A stretch of DNA of 64,000 nucleotides, taken from NCBI GenBank assembly GCA_947475415.1, contig CANJLH010000004.1, positions 124,001-188,000 of the forward strand, in the 5' to 3' direction. The first letter of the stretch is position 1. The number at the start of each line of letters is the position of its first letter. Under the pieces are notes generated by a model that searched no databases, had not been told where the DNA came from, and saw only the letters and a program-made list of their open reading frames with translations. Both the position numbers and the translations under genes were made by a program. Positions 35,802-44,642 of this stretch are shown here, piece after piece. This DNA comes from Caulobacteraceae bacterium (lineage in GTDB: Bacteria; Pseudomonadota; Alphaproteobacteria; Caulobacterales; Caulobacteraceae).

Positions 35802-36257
35802 TCAGTCCTTTAGTAGCCGATCCCGAGCGGCGTTAAGTTGCGCGGCCAGCCCCGAAGTGCCGCCTTTATCCGGATGGGCCATGCGCATCAGCCGCGTATA
35901 GGCAGCCTGAATTTCTACTCGGGACGCACCAGGCCCCACGCCTAAGATTGCTTGGGCCTCAGCTTCACCGATGGAAAATCGTGGCGCCGGCGGCGTCCGG
36001 GCTCCCGCCGTACGAGTCGAAAGCGTCAACCACAGACCGATTACCACCAATACGATCGATGAACCCCAGGCGCCCCGGATTCCGATAAAGGCCGCGCCCG
36101 CAAAGGCCGCCACTGCCGCGCTGCCAGAAACCAGTCGCCATTCACGTCGCGGCAGTATGGGCTTGCCACGGCCCAGCCAGACCAGGAAGGCCAGGACTGC
36201 GCAGCCGAGTACGACGTAACTCACAGGGTGTTCATTCAGCGGCGATCGTTTCGCCAC
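35802..36257 (-). CDS. membrane-anchored J-domain protein
   Basis: 151 aa from ATG 36257, overlapping the end of mipZ by 26 bp; a GTG at 36224 avoids the overlap. Hydrophobic segments lie at about 12-28 and 48-82. The C-terminal J-domain reads AILGVGPGASRVEIQAAYTRLMRMAHPDKGG, with the HPD motif that stimulates DnaK ATPase. The layout (N-terminal membrane, C-terminal J) resembles the TIM14/Pam18 and DjlA-like group. The DnaK client is unknown. Confidence 0.88.
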   Translation of the reverse strand: MAKRSPLNEHPVSYVVLGCAVLAFLVWLGRGKPILPRREWRLVSGSAAVAAFAGAAFIGIRGAWGSSIVLVVIGLWLTLSTRTAGARTPPAPRFSIGEAEAQAILGVGPGASRVEIQAAYTRLMRMAHPDKGGTSGLAAQLNAARDRLLKD

Positions 36258-37065
36258 TCACCAAGTCCGGCAGATTGAGCGACGCAAGCAATGCACGTAG
36301 TTCCTGGCGAGCAGCGACATGCTGCAGCGACATCGCAACAGGCCGGATCACAGGCGACAGGTCCGCGACAGTCAGACCAAAGGGAAACAGTTCGCGGTAG
36401 ATGACCCGATCGCGCAGACCGGGTCCAACACGAAAACCCACGCGGCGCGAAAGGGCTTGAACGCGCTCGTCCACCCGGCGTCGATTGCGCGCCTCCACGG
36501 GTGCGAGGCGGTTACGCAGCACCACCCAATCAATACTCGCCCCATCACAGGCCGCCCGGACTTTGCGGCTGTTCCAGACAGTCTCGGAATAGAGGCTGGG
36601 GCGTTTCAGGTCCAAGGTCACCGGGTCCACCTGACCCAGCATGTCGAAATCCACAAAGCTGTCGTTCATTGGCGTAACGATCACGTCGGCGCGCCCGTGG
36701 GCGGCGCGGGACACTGCGGTGTCACCCCCGGGTGTGTCGATAACCAGGTAGTCAGCCTGAGCGCGCCCAAGATCGTAGGCGTCATCGAAGCGCGCCAGAA
36801 TGTCTTCGTCCCCAGCGCGCGCCAGGGCCGCGCCATCTGCGCCGAGGCCGGGATTGAAGGGCATCGGCGCTGCCTGACCTGCCGCATCAAGCCAAGCCCG
36901 GCGATGGGCGAAGAACCGTCCCATGCTCTGCTGGCGCAGGTCCAAATCCACGACTGCGACCCGCGCGCCGGCGGACATGAGGCCCGCGACGAGGTGGATG
37001 GCGATGGTGGACTTACCCGCACCACCCTTCTCGTTGCCCACGACGATGACTTTGGCTTGCGTCAT
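36232..37065 (-). CDS. mipZ: division-plane positioning ATPase MipZ
   Basis: 277 aa from ATG 37065, preceded by GGAG at 6 bases; the open frame to 37374 is rejected. The deviant Walker A is GNEKGGAGKST (about 10-20) with the ParA-type signature lysine. VIDTPGGD is Walker B, and TPMNDSFVDFDMLG and VGFRVGPGLRDRVIYRELFPFGLT are MipZ hallmarks not found in general ParA proteins. MipZ forms a bipolar gradient and inhibits FtsZ near ParB. A GANTC site is present at 37097-37101. Divergent to panC. Confidence 0.97.
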   Translation of the reverse strand: MTQAKVIVVGNEKGGAGKSTIAIHLVAGLMSAGARVAVVDLDLRQQSMGRFFAHRRAWLDAAGQAAPMPFNPGLGADGAALARAGDEDILARFDDAYDLGRAQADYLVIDTPGGDTAVSRAAHGRADVIVTPMNDSFVDFDMLGQVDPVTLDLKRPSLYSETVWNSRKVRAACDGASIDWVVLRNRLAPVEARNRRRVDERVQALSRRVGFRVGPGLRDRVIYRELFPFGLTVADLSPVIRPVAMSLQHVAARQELRALLASLNLPDLVSGETIAAE

Positions 37066-37096
37066 CAGAAACTCCACGCGTGCGTCGAACGTCTGC

Positions 37097-37101
37097 GACT
37101 C
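37097..37101. promoter_or_regulatory. CcrM methylation site upstream of mipZ
   Basis: GACTC lies 32 bases before the mipZ ATG, in the 155-bp gap shared with panC. In Caulobacter, mipZ transcription is stimulated by CcrM methylation. Confidence 0.45.
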
Positions 37102-37220
37102 ACCTCGCGCAGAGGATGACGTCGGCGGCCGAACGTCAACGCAACATGTGGACGCGCCCGCCCCATGGACGTCGCCGCCCGACCACGGCATAAGCCGGCG
37201 CCCGCCAATGGAGGCTTGCG

Positions 37221-38066
37221 ATGCTCCAACTCGCCCTGCCCATCGTCCGCACCGTCGCAGAATTGCGCGCCAGAGTGGCCGCCTGGCGCGCGCAAGGCGA
37301 CCGCATCGGATTGGTGCCCACAATGGGCGCCCTGCATGAGGGCCATCTATCGCTTGTGCATCTGGCAAAGACACGGGTCCGCCGCGTCGTCGCGAGCGTA
37401 TTCGTCAACCCAACCCAGTTCGGTCCCAATGAGGATTTCGACGCCTACCCCCGCGACGAGGCGAAGGATGCGCAATCGCTGGCCTCTGCGGAATGCGATC
37501 TGTTATATGCGCCGACCGTCACGGAAATGTACCCGATCGGCTTTTCGACATCTGTGACCGTATCCGGCGTTTCAGCGACGATGGACGGGATCGCGCGACC
37601 TGGACACTTCTCCGGTGTTGCAACGGTGGTGAGCAAACTCCTCCTACAGTGCGCCCCAGATGTGGCTGTCTTCGGCGAAAAGGACTACCAGCAACTCCTG
37701 GTGATCCGGCGCCTGGTGCGGGACCTGGATATTCCGGTGGAGATCATCGGGGCGCCGACCGCGCGTCTGGACGACGGCCTCGCACGGTCATCACGCAACG
37801 CCTATCTATCAGAGGCCGAGCGGATCGTTGCGGGCCGCATGAATGTCATCATGACCGATGCGGCGGTGCGACTGAGGGCCGGAGAAGCGCAAGATGTGGT
37901 GGAGGCGGAGGGCCTAGCCGCACTGAAGATCGCTGGCTTTGATAGGATCGACTATTTCGAGGTACGCGGCGCTGAAGACTTGGCGCGGCCAGCCAAGGCC
38001 CCAATGCGCATCTTTGCAGCGGCCTTCGCAGGCAAAACTCGCTTAATCGACAACATGGCCGTGTAA
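37221..38066 (+). CDS. panC: pantothenate synthetase
   Basis: 281 aa with GGAGG 6 bases before ATG. It joins pantoate and beta-alanine with ATP, the last step of pantothenate (coenzyme A precursor) synthesis. VPTMGALHEGHLSLV (about 33-47) holds the HIGH-like motif. VFVNPTQFGPNEDF and VFGEKDYQQLLVIRR are further family motifs, and SSRNAYLSEAER is near 193. Length and motifs are complete. panB is not in the window. It converges on the DUF1489 gene with a 1-bp gap. Confidence 0.97.
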   Translation: MLQLALPIVRTVAELRARVAAWRAQGDRIGLVPTMGALHEGHLSLVHLAKTRVRRVVASVFVNPTQFGPNEDFDAYPRDEAKDAQSLASAECDLLYAPTVTEMYPIGFSTSVTVSGVSATMDGIARPGHFSGVATVVSKLLLQCAPDVAVFGEKDYQQLLVIRRLVRDLDIPVEIIGAPTARLDDGLARSSRNAYLSEAERIVAGRMNVIMTDAAVRLRAGEAQDVVEAEGLAALKIAGFDRIDYFEVRGAEDLARPAKAPMRIFAAAFAGKTRLIDNMAV

Positions 38067-38067
38067 C

Positions 38068-38490
38068 TCACCAAGCCCCCGCCTCGCGCAGTTTTCGGGC
38101 CAGGTCAGGCGGCATTTCACCGTCTATGCTGTTGAACATATCGGTCGGGGCATCGGCCTCTGCCAGATAGCGCCAACCCTGGAAAGCCCGCCGCGGCGTG
38201 GGCGCCACACGGACAATATCCGGATTGAGCGTGACCTCACAACGCGCGGCGGAACCCTGTCCCAAGGTCTCCACCCCAAGGATCTCCTGGCGGCAAAGGA
38301 TCACGCCGCGGAAAACCCTATAGAGCGATCCGCCGTCGAGGAGCTCTGCGGCGCGCTTGGGTGTCTGCCGGGTGTGCATTGTCCAGGGTCGCCCTGCCCG
38401 ATCCGCTATGTGCCATTCGATCAGGTCTTCGACCGTATCGCAGCCAACACAGAGCTTTACGAGGTGAAGCGCCAACGCCCTATCCGGCAT
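38068..38490 (-). CDS. DUF1489 family protein
   Basis: 140 aa, the family's usual length. Patterns LHLVKLCVGCDTVEDLIEWH (about 8-27), TRQTPKRAAELLDGGSLYRVFRGVILCRQEILG and AFQGWRYLAEADAP identify DUF1489, an alphaproteobacterial family of unknown function. Cys14 and Cys17 (CVGCD) and Cys67 could bind metal. It overlaps the end of the biotin carboxylase subunit gene by 11 bp, so it is probably last in the leucine-catabolic operon by position rather than by known role. Confidence 0.85.
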   Translation of the reverse strand: MPDRALALHLVKLCVGCDTVEDLIEWHIADRAGRPWTMHTRQTPKRAAELLDGGSLYRVFRGVILCRQEILGVETLGQGSAARCEVTLNPDIVRVAPTPRRAFQGWRYLAEADAPTDMFNSIDGEMPPDLARKLREAGAW

Positions 38491-40366
38491 TCAGGCGCAC
38501 GAGGACCGCTCCTTCGACGACCTGATCGCCGACGGCCACCAGCAACGTCTCGACCGTTCCATCGAAGGGCGCGGTCAACATGTGCTCCATCTTCATGGCC
38601 TCAAGGGTGACCAGCGCCTGACCGCGCACGACGGCGTCACCATCCGCGACCGCGACCGAGGCGATCTTGCCCGGCATTGGCGCCAGGATCTGGTCGTTGC
38701 CCGCGGCCTCGCCGGGTTCCTTGTGAGGTGGTGAAGTTGAGAAGACGAAAGCGTCACCGGCTTCAAAGACGACAATTTGGCCATCGGGACCACAAGCGAC
38801 GGTGCGCTGGTTGGCGTTCTCCGCCCACAACGGCGCGTCCAAAGCCTGGCCCTCGCGGTATAGTCGCAGGACGTTGACCCGAGGAGCGTTTGCACGAAAT
38901 CCGGTGAGCGTCAGCCAGGGCGAAAGCGGCTCGTTGGTCGCCCGTTCATCACAGACCAGCGCTACAGAGGCGGCCGCCCCAAGCGCGGCCTGTGAGGGCG
39001 CGCCGAGGACCAATAGTTGATCCAGCCGGGCCTCGATGAAACCCGTGTCGACCTGGCCGGCGACAAATTCCGGGTGGTCAAGGCATGCCGCGAGGAATGC
39101 TGCATTGGTCTTCACCGGCCACACCTCGACGCAATCGCAGGCCTGGGCAAGGGATGCGATTGCAGCTTCGCGCGTCTCTGCATGGGCAATTAGTTTGGAC
39201 AGCATCGGGTCATAGTATGGGGTCACGACATCGCCGGCCTCGAAACCTGAATCGACCCGCACGTCCCCAGGCATCCGAAAATGCCGGAGTTGGCCCGTCG
39301 AGGGGAGGAAGCCTGTCGCCGGTGTTTCGGCGTAGAGGCGCGCCTCGACCGCGTGGCCGCTTAGCCGAATTTCAGACTGAGAAAGCGGTAGTGGCTCTCC
39401 AGAGGCCACTCGGATCTGCCACTCCACAAGATCCAGCCCAGTAACCGCTTCAGTCACCGGATGCTCAACCTGCAGGCGTGTGTTCATCTCCATGAACCAG
39501 ATCCGGTCGGGTCTCAGTCCCTCGCTCGCGTCAGCGATGAATTCCACTGTTCCGGCGCCGACATAGCCCACCGCCTTGGCGGCCTGGACGGCTGCGGCGC
39601 AGACTGTAGCGCGGGTCTTGTCATCCATTCCGGGGGCCGGAGCCTCCTCGATCACCTTCTGGTGGCGCCGCTGCAAGGAGCAGTCGCGCTCAAACAGGTG
39701 CACGACCTCGCCATGTTGATCGGCGAAGACCTGCACTTCGATGTGACGGGGACGGCGGACATAGGTTTCCAAGAGCACCCGATCGTCGCCGAATGCGCCC
39801 GCCGCCTCACGGCGCGCCGCCGCAAGCGCACCCGCGAAGTCCTCCGCCTTGTCGACCTTGCGCATGCCTTTACCACCACCGCCGGCCACCGCCTTGATTA
39901 GCACGGGATAGCCGATCTTCGCGGCCTCGGCCGCGAGCGTCGCAGGGTCTTGGTCCACACCCAGATAGCCCGGCGTCACCGGTACGCCTGCCGCCGTCAT
40001 CAGCGTCTTCGCCGCGTCTTTTAGGCCCATGGCGCGGATTGCCGTTGGCGGCGGCCCAATCCAGGTCAGCCCCGCACTCGTAACCGCCTCAGCGAACTCG
40101 GCGTTTTCGGAAAGGAAACCGTAGCCTGGATGGATCGCATCCGCATCCGTGGCCAATGCCGCAGCGATCACCTTTGTCCCATCGAGGTAGCTTAGACGCG
40201 CCTCCGCGGATCCAATGGCGATCGCCCGGTCCGCAGCTCGTACGTGGGCGGCACGGACGTCCGCTTCGGAGTAGACCGCGACTGAGCCGATTCCCATTCG
40301 ATGAGCGGTGCGAAATATGCGGCAGGCTATTTCACCGCGGTTGGCGACCAGCAGTCGCTTGATCAT
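38480..40366 (-). CDS. mccA: methylcrotonyl/acyl-CoA carboxylase biotin-containing subunit
   Basis: 628 aa. The biotin carboxylase domain starts KRLLVANRGEIACRIFRTA, with the ATP-grasp glycine loop KAVAGGGGKGMRKV and MEMNTRLQVEHPVTE. The C-terminal biotinyl domain carries EAMKMEH with biotinyl Lys592. Together with the neighbouring carboxyltransferase and isovaleryl-CoA dehydrogenase, the likely substrate is 3-methylcrotonyl-CoA (leucine breakdown). A geranyl- or propionyl-CoA carboxylase is less likely from context. It overlaps the enoyl-CoA hydratase gene by ATGA. Confidence 0.9.
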   Translation of the reverse strand: MIKRLLVANRGEIACRIFRTAHRMGIGSVAVYSEADVRAAHVRAADRAIAIGSAEARLSYLDGTKVIAAALATDADAIHPGYGFLSENAEFAEAVTSAGLTWIGPPPTAIRAMGLKDAAKTLMTAAGVPVTPGYLGVDQDPATLAAEAAKIGYPVLIKAVAGGGGKGMRKVDKAEDFAGALAAARREAAGAFGDDRVLLETYVRRPRHIEVQVFADQHGEVVHLFERDCSLQRRHQKVIEEAPAPGMDDKTRATVCAAAVQAAKAVGYVGAGTVEFIADASEGLRPDRIWFMEMNTRLQVEHPVTEAVTGLDLVEWQIRVASGEPLPLSQSEIRLSGHAVEARLYAETPATGFLPSTGQLRHFRMPGDVRVDSGFEAGDVVTPYYDPMLSKLIAHAETREAAIASLAQACDCVEVWPVKTNAAFLAACLDHPEFVAGQVDTGFIEARLDQLLVLGAPSQAALGAAASVALVCDERATNEPLSPWLTLTGFRANAPRVNVLRLYREGQALDAPLWAENANQRTVACGPDGQIVVFEAGDAFVFSTSPPHKEPGEAAGNDQILAPMPGKIASVAVADGDAVVRGQALVTLEAMKMEHMLTAPFDGTVETLLVAVGDQVVEGAVLVRLNAG

Positions 40367-41100
40367 CTGTCACCCCAGACAGGACGCTTTTCTTTGATCC
40401 TTCTTATGATTGCGGGCGATAGTTGCTGGTCAATCTCGCCGCTGACGGCTGATTGCGCGATGCGCTCGGCGACCTGGGAGAAGCCGACGTTGTCCGCAAC
40501 CAATTCCTGAACGACCCCAAGCCGTAAAACTTCCCCCGTTCCCAGGGCGTCGCCACTCGCGATCAGCCGGTCGGCTTCAGCATCTCCCACCGCGGAACGC
40601 AGATATGGGCTGACGACGCCTTTCCCGGCCGCGAGCTTTTCATCCGTGAAGCAGATGGTCGTCGTGTCTAGCGCCACGACTATGTCGCATGCCGCAGCTA
40701 GCCAAGCCCCGGCGCCGTTCGCTTGTCCCTGCAGCAGCGCGACTGTAAGCGCTGGGGCCGCCCACAACCGGTGAAGCAGCGCCTCTACCTCCTCGACCAC
40801 GGTCAGTTTCTCGATAGCTTGTCCGCCGGTTTCGGCGAACCGCCAATCAGGGTCCGAACCTTGGCAGAAGGTTTCGCCCGAGCCGCGCAAAAATATGACC
40901 CGAACCCCATCCGCGCCGTGCAGGGTCTCAAACACTTGGTTCAAGGCTTCAAGCACGGACCAGTTCAGCCTGTTTCCCGATGCTGGACGACAGATAAGAA
41001 CTGTGGCGACACCTTCAGGTGTCAGGTCGAACTGAACCTGCGCGGTATCCAGGCCCTCCTCTTGGCCTCCGACCAGCGGGTCGGTGATGGCGTTGGTCAT
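40363..41100 (-). CDS. enoyl-CoA hydratase/isomerase, probable methylglutaconyl-CoA hydratase
   Basis: 245 aa from ATG 41100, which has GGAGAG upstream; a GTG at 41121 overlapping mccB by GTGA adds 7 residues. The crotonase fold is seen in VIFLRGSGETFCQGSDP (oxyanion hole) and LLQGQANGAGAWLAAACDIVVA (second oxyanion Gly near residue 128). The position between the two carboxylase subunits matches liuC of leucine/isovalerate clusters, so 3-methylglutaconyl-CoA hydratase is inferred. It is divergent compared with typical family members; the catalytic Glu is replaced or shifted in the stretch I can see. Confidence 0.72.
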   Translation of the reverse strand: MTNAITDPLVGGQEEGLDTAQVQFDLTPEGVATVLICRPASGNRLNWSVLEALNQVFETLHGADGVRVIFLRGSGETFCQGSDPDWRFAETGGQAIEKLTVVEEVEALLHRLWAAPALTVALLQGQANGAGAWLAAACDIVVALDTTTICFTDEKLAAGKGVVSPYLRSAVGDAEADRLIASGDALGTGEVLRLGVVQELVADNVGFSQVAERIAQSAVSGEIDQQLSPAIIRRIKEKRPVWGDR

Positions 41101-41117
41101 TGGAAGGCTCTCCAGGT

Positions 41118-42725
41118 TCACATTCGAAAGACGCCAAAGTGCGTCTCCGGGATTGGTGCGTTCAGCGCCGCCGACAGTGACAGACCCAGAATGTCTCGGG
41201 TTTGGGCGGGATCAATGATCCCATCGTCCCAAAGGCGCGCCGTAGCGAAATAGGGATCACCCTCAATTTCATAGCGCTCGCGCACGGGAGCTTTGAAGGC
41301 CTCCTCGTCAGCCTGCGGCCAGGTCTCACCGCGCGCCTCCAGGGCATCACGACGGACGGTTGCTAGGACGCTCGCGGCCTGCTCCCCACCCATGACGCTT
41401 ATCCGGCTGTTGGGCCAGGTCCACAAGAAACGGGGGGAATATGCCCGCCCGCACATACCATAGTTGCCGGCGCCGAAAGAGCCGCCGATCAACACGGTGA
41501 GCTTGGGCACCTCAGCGCAGGCGACGGCGGTGACCAGTTTGGCTCCATCCTTGGCGATACCGCCAGCCTCATACTTGCCGCCGACCATAAAGCCGGAAAT
41601 GTTCTGAAGGAAAAGCAATGGAATCCTACGCTTGCAGGCGAGTTCGATGAAATGCGCACCCTTCAATGCGCTCTCTGAAAACAAAATCCCGTTGTTGGCG
41701 AGGATCGCCACCGGATAACCCCATATGCGCGCGAAGCCACAAACAAGGGTGGCGCCGTAAAGCGCTTTGAATTCGTCGAGCTCTGATCCATCGACAATGC
41801 GGGCGATCACTTCACGTACATCGTAGGGTGCGCGCACATCGCCCGGTATAACTCCATAGAGTTCTTCAGGGTCATAGGCCGGTGGCCGAACCTCGGCGAT
41901 ATCCTGGTCAACGCGCTTTGTAGTGTTGAGGTTGCCGATGACGGAACGGACAATCGACAAGGCCTGCTCATCATCCGCCGCTACATGATCCACCACGCCA
42001 GAGCGGCGACCATGCACGTCAGCGCCACCTAGGTCTTCCGCCGTTATCACTTCGCCGGTCGCCGCCTTCACCAGAGGCGGGCCACCAAGGAAGATGGTCC
42101 CCTGCCCGCGCACGATTACCGTTTCATCGCTCATGGCCGGAACATATGCGCCGCCGGCGGTGCAGGACCCCATGACGCAGGCCACTTGGGCGAGACCTGC
42201 GGCGCTCATCCTCGCCTGGTTAAAGAAGATGCGCCCGAAATGGTCACGATCAGGGAAGACATCGGCCTGATGCGGTAGGTTGGCGCCGCCAGAGTCAACC
42301 AGATAGACGGACGGAAGTCGGTTCTGCAGCGCGATTTCCTGGGCGCGCAGATGCTTCTTCACCGTCTCGGGGAAGTAGGCGCCGCCTTTCACCGTGGCGT
42401 CGTTTGCGACCACCATCACCTCGCGGCCCTTGACTCGGCCAATACCGGTAATCAAGCCAGCTCCGGGAGCTTCTCCGCCATGCTGACCCCAGGCCGCGAG
42501 GGCGCCGACTTCCAAGAACGGCGAGCCGGGGTCGAGCAACCGATCCACACGGTCGCGAGGGAGAAGCTTGCCTCGCGCGACGTGGCGGTCACGTTGCGAC
42601 TGCGGACCGCCCAGGGCCGCCTCGGCGGTTCGCGCGCGTAAAGTCTCGACCAGCGCCCGGTTTGTCGCCGCCAGCGACCGGACCGCCGCATCGCCAGGAT
42701 TCAGCGTTGAATTGATCTTGGACAT
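41118..42725 (-). CDS. mccB: methylcrotonyl-CoA carboxylase carboxyltransferase subunit
   Basis: 535 aa from ATG 42725 (alternative start at 42770). Motifs [23 protein letters not shown] (about 52-74), [29 protein letters not shown] and [15 protein letters not shown] belong to the acyl-CoA carboxylase beta family. [38 protein letters not shown] is the C-terminal CoA pocket typical of MccB. It transfers carboxyl from biotin to 3-methylcrotonyl-CoA. It heads the mccB-hydratase-mccA-DUF1489 operon and is divergent to the patatin gene. Confidence 0.95.
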   Translation of the reverse strand: MSKINSTLNPGDAAVRSLAATNRALVETLRARTAEAALGGPQSQRDRHVARGKLLPRDRVDRLLDPGSPFLEVGALAAWGQHGGEAPGAGLITGIGRVKGREVMVVANDATVKGGAYFPETVKKHLRAQEIALQNRLPSVYLVDSGGANLPHQADVFPDRDHFGRIFFNQARMSAAGLAQVACVMGSCTAGGAYVPAMSDETVIVRGQGTIFLGGPPLVKAATGEVITAEDLGGADVHGRRSGVVDHVAADDEQALSIVRSVIGNLNTTKRVDQDIAEVRPPAYDPEELYGVIPGDVRAPYDVREVIARIVDGSELDEFKALYGATLVCGFARIWGYPVAILANNGILFSESALKGAHFIELACKRRIPLLFLQNISGFMVGGKYEAGGIAKDGAKLVTAVACAEVPKLTVLIGGSFGAGNYGMCGRAYSPRFLWTWPNSRISVMGGEQAASVLATVRRDALEARGETWPQADEEAFKAPVRERYEIEGDPYFATARLWDDGIIDPAQTRDILGLSLSAALNAPIPETHFGVFRM

Positions 42726-42790
42726 GACCGAGGCATAGCCGTGGTTCGTCGCCAGCGCTAGGCTCGCCAATCGTGGTCAAGCTCCCTGAT

Positions 42791-44557
42791 ATGCCAATAG
42801 ACTCCGCCCTGGCGCGCCTCTTCACAGAGGAGCGCGCCGAAGGGGATGCGACGTGGTTTTCACTGCCAGGCGGAGCGGTGCTGTTTGAGCCCGGAGAGCC
42901 CGCGGAATACCTCTATTTCTTACGCACGGGCCGGCTGGGCGTGTTCCGGATCGAGGATGGGCACGAACCACAGTTTCTCGGATTGATTCGACCCGGCGAG
43001 CCAGCCGGTGAGATGGCGATGATCTCCGGCGGCCCCCATACCGCCCGCGTCGTGGCTTTGCGCGATTCGGAAATATTCGCTCTGGGGCGCGAGGAGTTCT
43101 TCGCTCACAGCACCAGTGATTCGGCGATCATGGGGGAACTCGCCCGCCTGATGCTGAGCCGGACGCGCCGCACCGCGCCGATGGTGGGTTCGGGGGCCAG
43201 CGAGCCAACGGTGTTCGGCTTCATGACCATGAGCCGCAAACTCACGGTGCGGCCGATTGTCGACAAAATCGCCAGGGCCATCGGGCGTCTCGGCTACGGG
43301 GTCACGGTGGTAGGCGTGGAAGCGCAGCACGCGCCGACGGAATGGTTTACCGAAGTCGAGCGAAACCACGACTTCGTACTCTACGCCGCCGAGGCGGAAG
43401 ACCACGGCTGGCGGCAGGTGGTGGCGCGACAGTCTGACCGCCTATTGCCTGTCGCCCGCGGAGACCTGCAGGCGCCGGACGCGCCCGCAGCCTACGCTCG
43501 AACTACAGTTCAGGCGCAACAACTCGTCGACCTTCTGCTCGTGCAACCGGCTTTGCGCCAGCGCCCGAGCGGCTCGGCGGCTTGGGCCAGGGCGGCGGCG
43601 CCATCACGCGTCTTTCAGCTACGGCGGGATGACTCCGCCGACGTGCGACGCATCGCCCGCGTGCTCACCAGCCAGTCTGTGGGACTGGTCCTGTCCGGCG
43701 GCGGCGCTCGCGCCTATGCCCACATCGGTGCAATTCGGGCGCTGCGCGAGCGAGACATCCCGATCGATTTCGTCGGCGGCGCCTCCATGGGCGCCGTGGT
43801 TGCGGCCGGCGTGGCCATGGGCTGGGGTGACGATGAACTTGAAATGCGCATTCGCCAGGCTTTCGTGAATTCGAGCCCGCTCGATGACATCGCCCTACCT
43901 CTGCTCGCCATGACTCACGGCCTCAAGGTGAGCGAGCGGCTCGCCCAGCATTTCGGCGACATGGAGATCGGCGATCTGTGGCTACCGTTCTTCTGTGTCT
44001 CCTCCAACCTGACCACGGGCAACTATCACCTTCACCGAAGCGGAAGATTGCGAGACGCGCTGCGCGCAACGATCGCGCTGCCGGGAATTCTGCCGCCGTC
44101 CACCGATGGTTCGAACGTGCTGGTGGACGGTGCGGTCATGAAGAATTTTCCGACCGACGTAATGCGCACCTTCCACCAGGGCCCCATCATCGGGGTCGAT
44201 GTCAGCCGCGGCCGTAGCATCACTGCAGATGATGTCGCCAGACCAACCTCAGTTCTGCGTTGGATATTCTCCGGCCAATGGCGAAAGGGGCCACCGATCG
44301 TGTCACTGCTGATGCGGGCCGCCACTGTATCCTCCAGCCGCGATCTCGCCATGGCTCGGGAGGCTACCGACATCCTAGTGACACCGGATGTAAGCGGCGT
44401 TGAAATCCGGGACTGGGCGGCATTCGAGCCAGCCGTGAAAGCCGGCTACGAAGCGATGTGCGTAGCCCTTGATAAACTGCCTGGTCCTGTAAGCTCACTT
44501 CGCCGCCGGCCATCCCGGATCGAACTCGAGGCGCGGCGCGCGCAGTCACTGGCCTAA
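42791..44557 (+). CDS. cyclic-nucleotide-binding domain/patatin phospholipase
   Basis: 588 aa from ATG 42791; a GTG at 42773 is possible. Residues about 8-115 are a CAP-type sensor domain (FSLPGGAVLFEPGEPAEYLYFLRTGRLGVF, then PGEPAGEMAMISGGPHTARVVALRDSE). Next is a linker, then a patatin domain with GGGARAYAHIG oxyanion loop (about 301), the nucleophile in GGASMG (Ser near 332) and DGAVMKNFP with Asp near 444. It is similar in layout to neuropathy-target-esterase and RssA proteins. It hydrolyses lipid esters; the sensed nucleotide is not known. Whether the sensor keeps its nucleotide-binding Arg is seen only as ...GPHTARVVA. Confidence 0.9.
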   Translation: MPIDSALARLFTEERAEGDATWFSLPGGAVLFEPGEPAEYLYFLRTGRLGVFRIEDGHEPQFLGLIRPGEPAGEMAMISGGPHTARVVALRDSEIFALGREEFFAHSTSDSAIMGELARLMLSRTRRTAPMVGSGASEPTVFGFMTMSRKLTVRPIVDKIARAIGRLGYGVTVVGVEAQHAPTEWFTEVERNHDFVLYAAEAEDHGWRQVVARQSDRLLPVARGDLQAPDAPAAYARTTVQAQQLVDLLLVQPALRQRPSGSAAWARAAAPSRVFQLRRDDSADVRRIARVLTSQSVGLVLSGGGARAYAHIGAIRALRERDIPIDFVGGASMGAVVAAGVAMGWGDDELEMRIRQAFVNSSPLDDIALPLLAMTHGLKVSERLAQHFGDMEIGDLWLPFFCVSSNLTTGNYHLHRSGRLRDALRATIALPGILPPSTDGSNVLVDGAVMKNFPTDVMRTFHQGPIIGVDVSRGRSITADDVARPTSVLRWIFSGQWRKGPPIVSLLMRAATVSSSRDLAMAREATDILVTPDVSGVEIRDWAAFEPAVKAGYEAMCVALDKLPGPVSSLRRRPSRIELEARRAQSLA

Positions 44558-44576
44558 GTCCCTGCAAGATGACCCC

Positions 44577-44606
44577 TTGTCCTATTGCCGGCGACTCCCA
44601 CATACT
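44577..44606 (+). promoter_or_regulatory. predicted promoter of the 22-codon ORF
   Basis: TTGTCC (44577-44582), an 18-base spacer and CATACT (44601-44606). A GACTC site for CcrM lies inside the spacer at 44593-44597, a position used by GcrA/CcrM-dependent promoters. A start near 44612 would leave a leader of about 30 nt. Confidence 0.35.
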
Positions 44607-44625
44607 GGCCTCCCGTCAATGCAAC

Positions 44626-44642
44626 GAAAGGAGGTGATCCAG
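44626..44642 (+). promoter_or_regulatory. extreme Shine-Dalgarno, 17-nt complement to 16S rRNA 3' end
   Basis: GAAAGGAGGTGATCCAG is the complement of the alphaproteobacterial 16S tail CTGGATCACCTCCTTTC. The core AGGAGG (44629-44634) lies 7 bases before GTG 44642, the optimal distance. Usual sites here pair over 4-6 bases. Confidence 0.85.
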
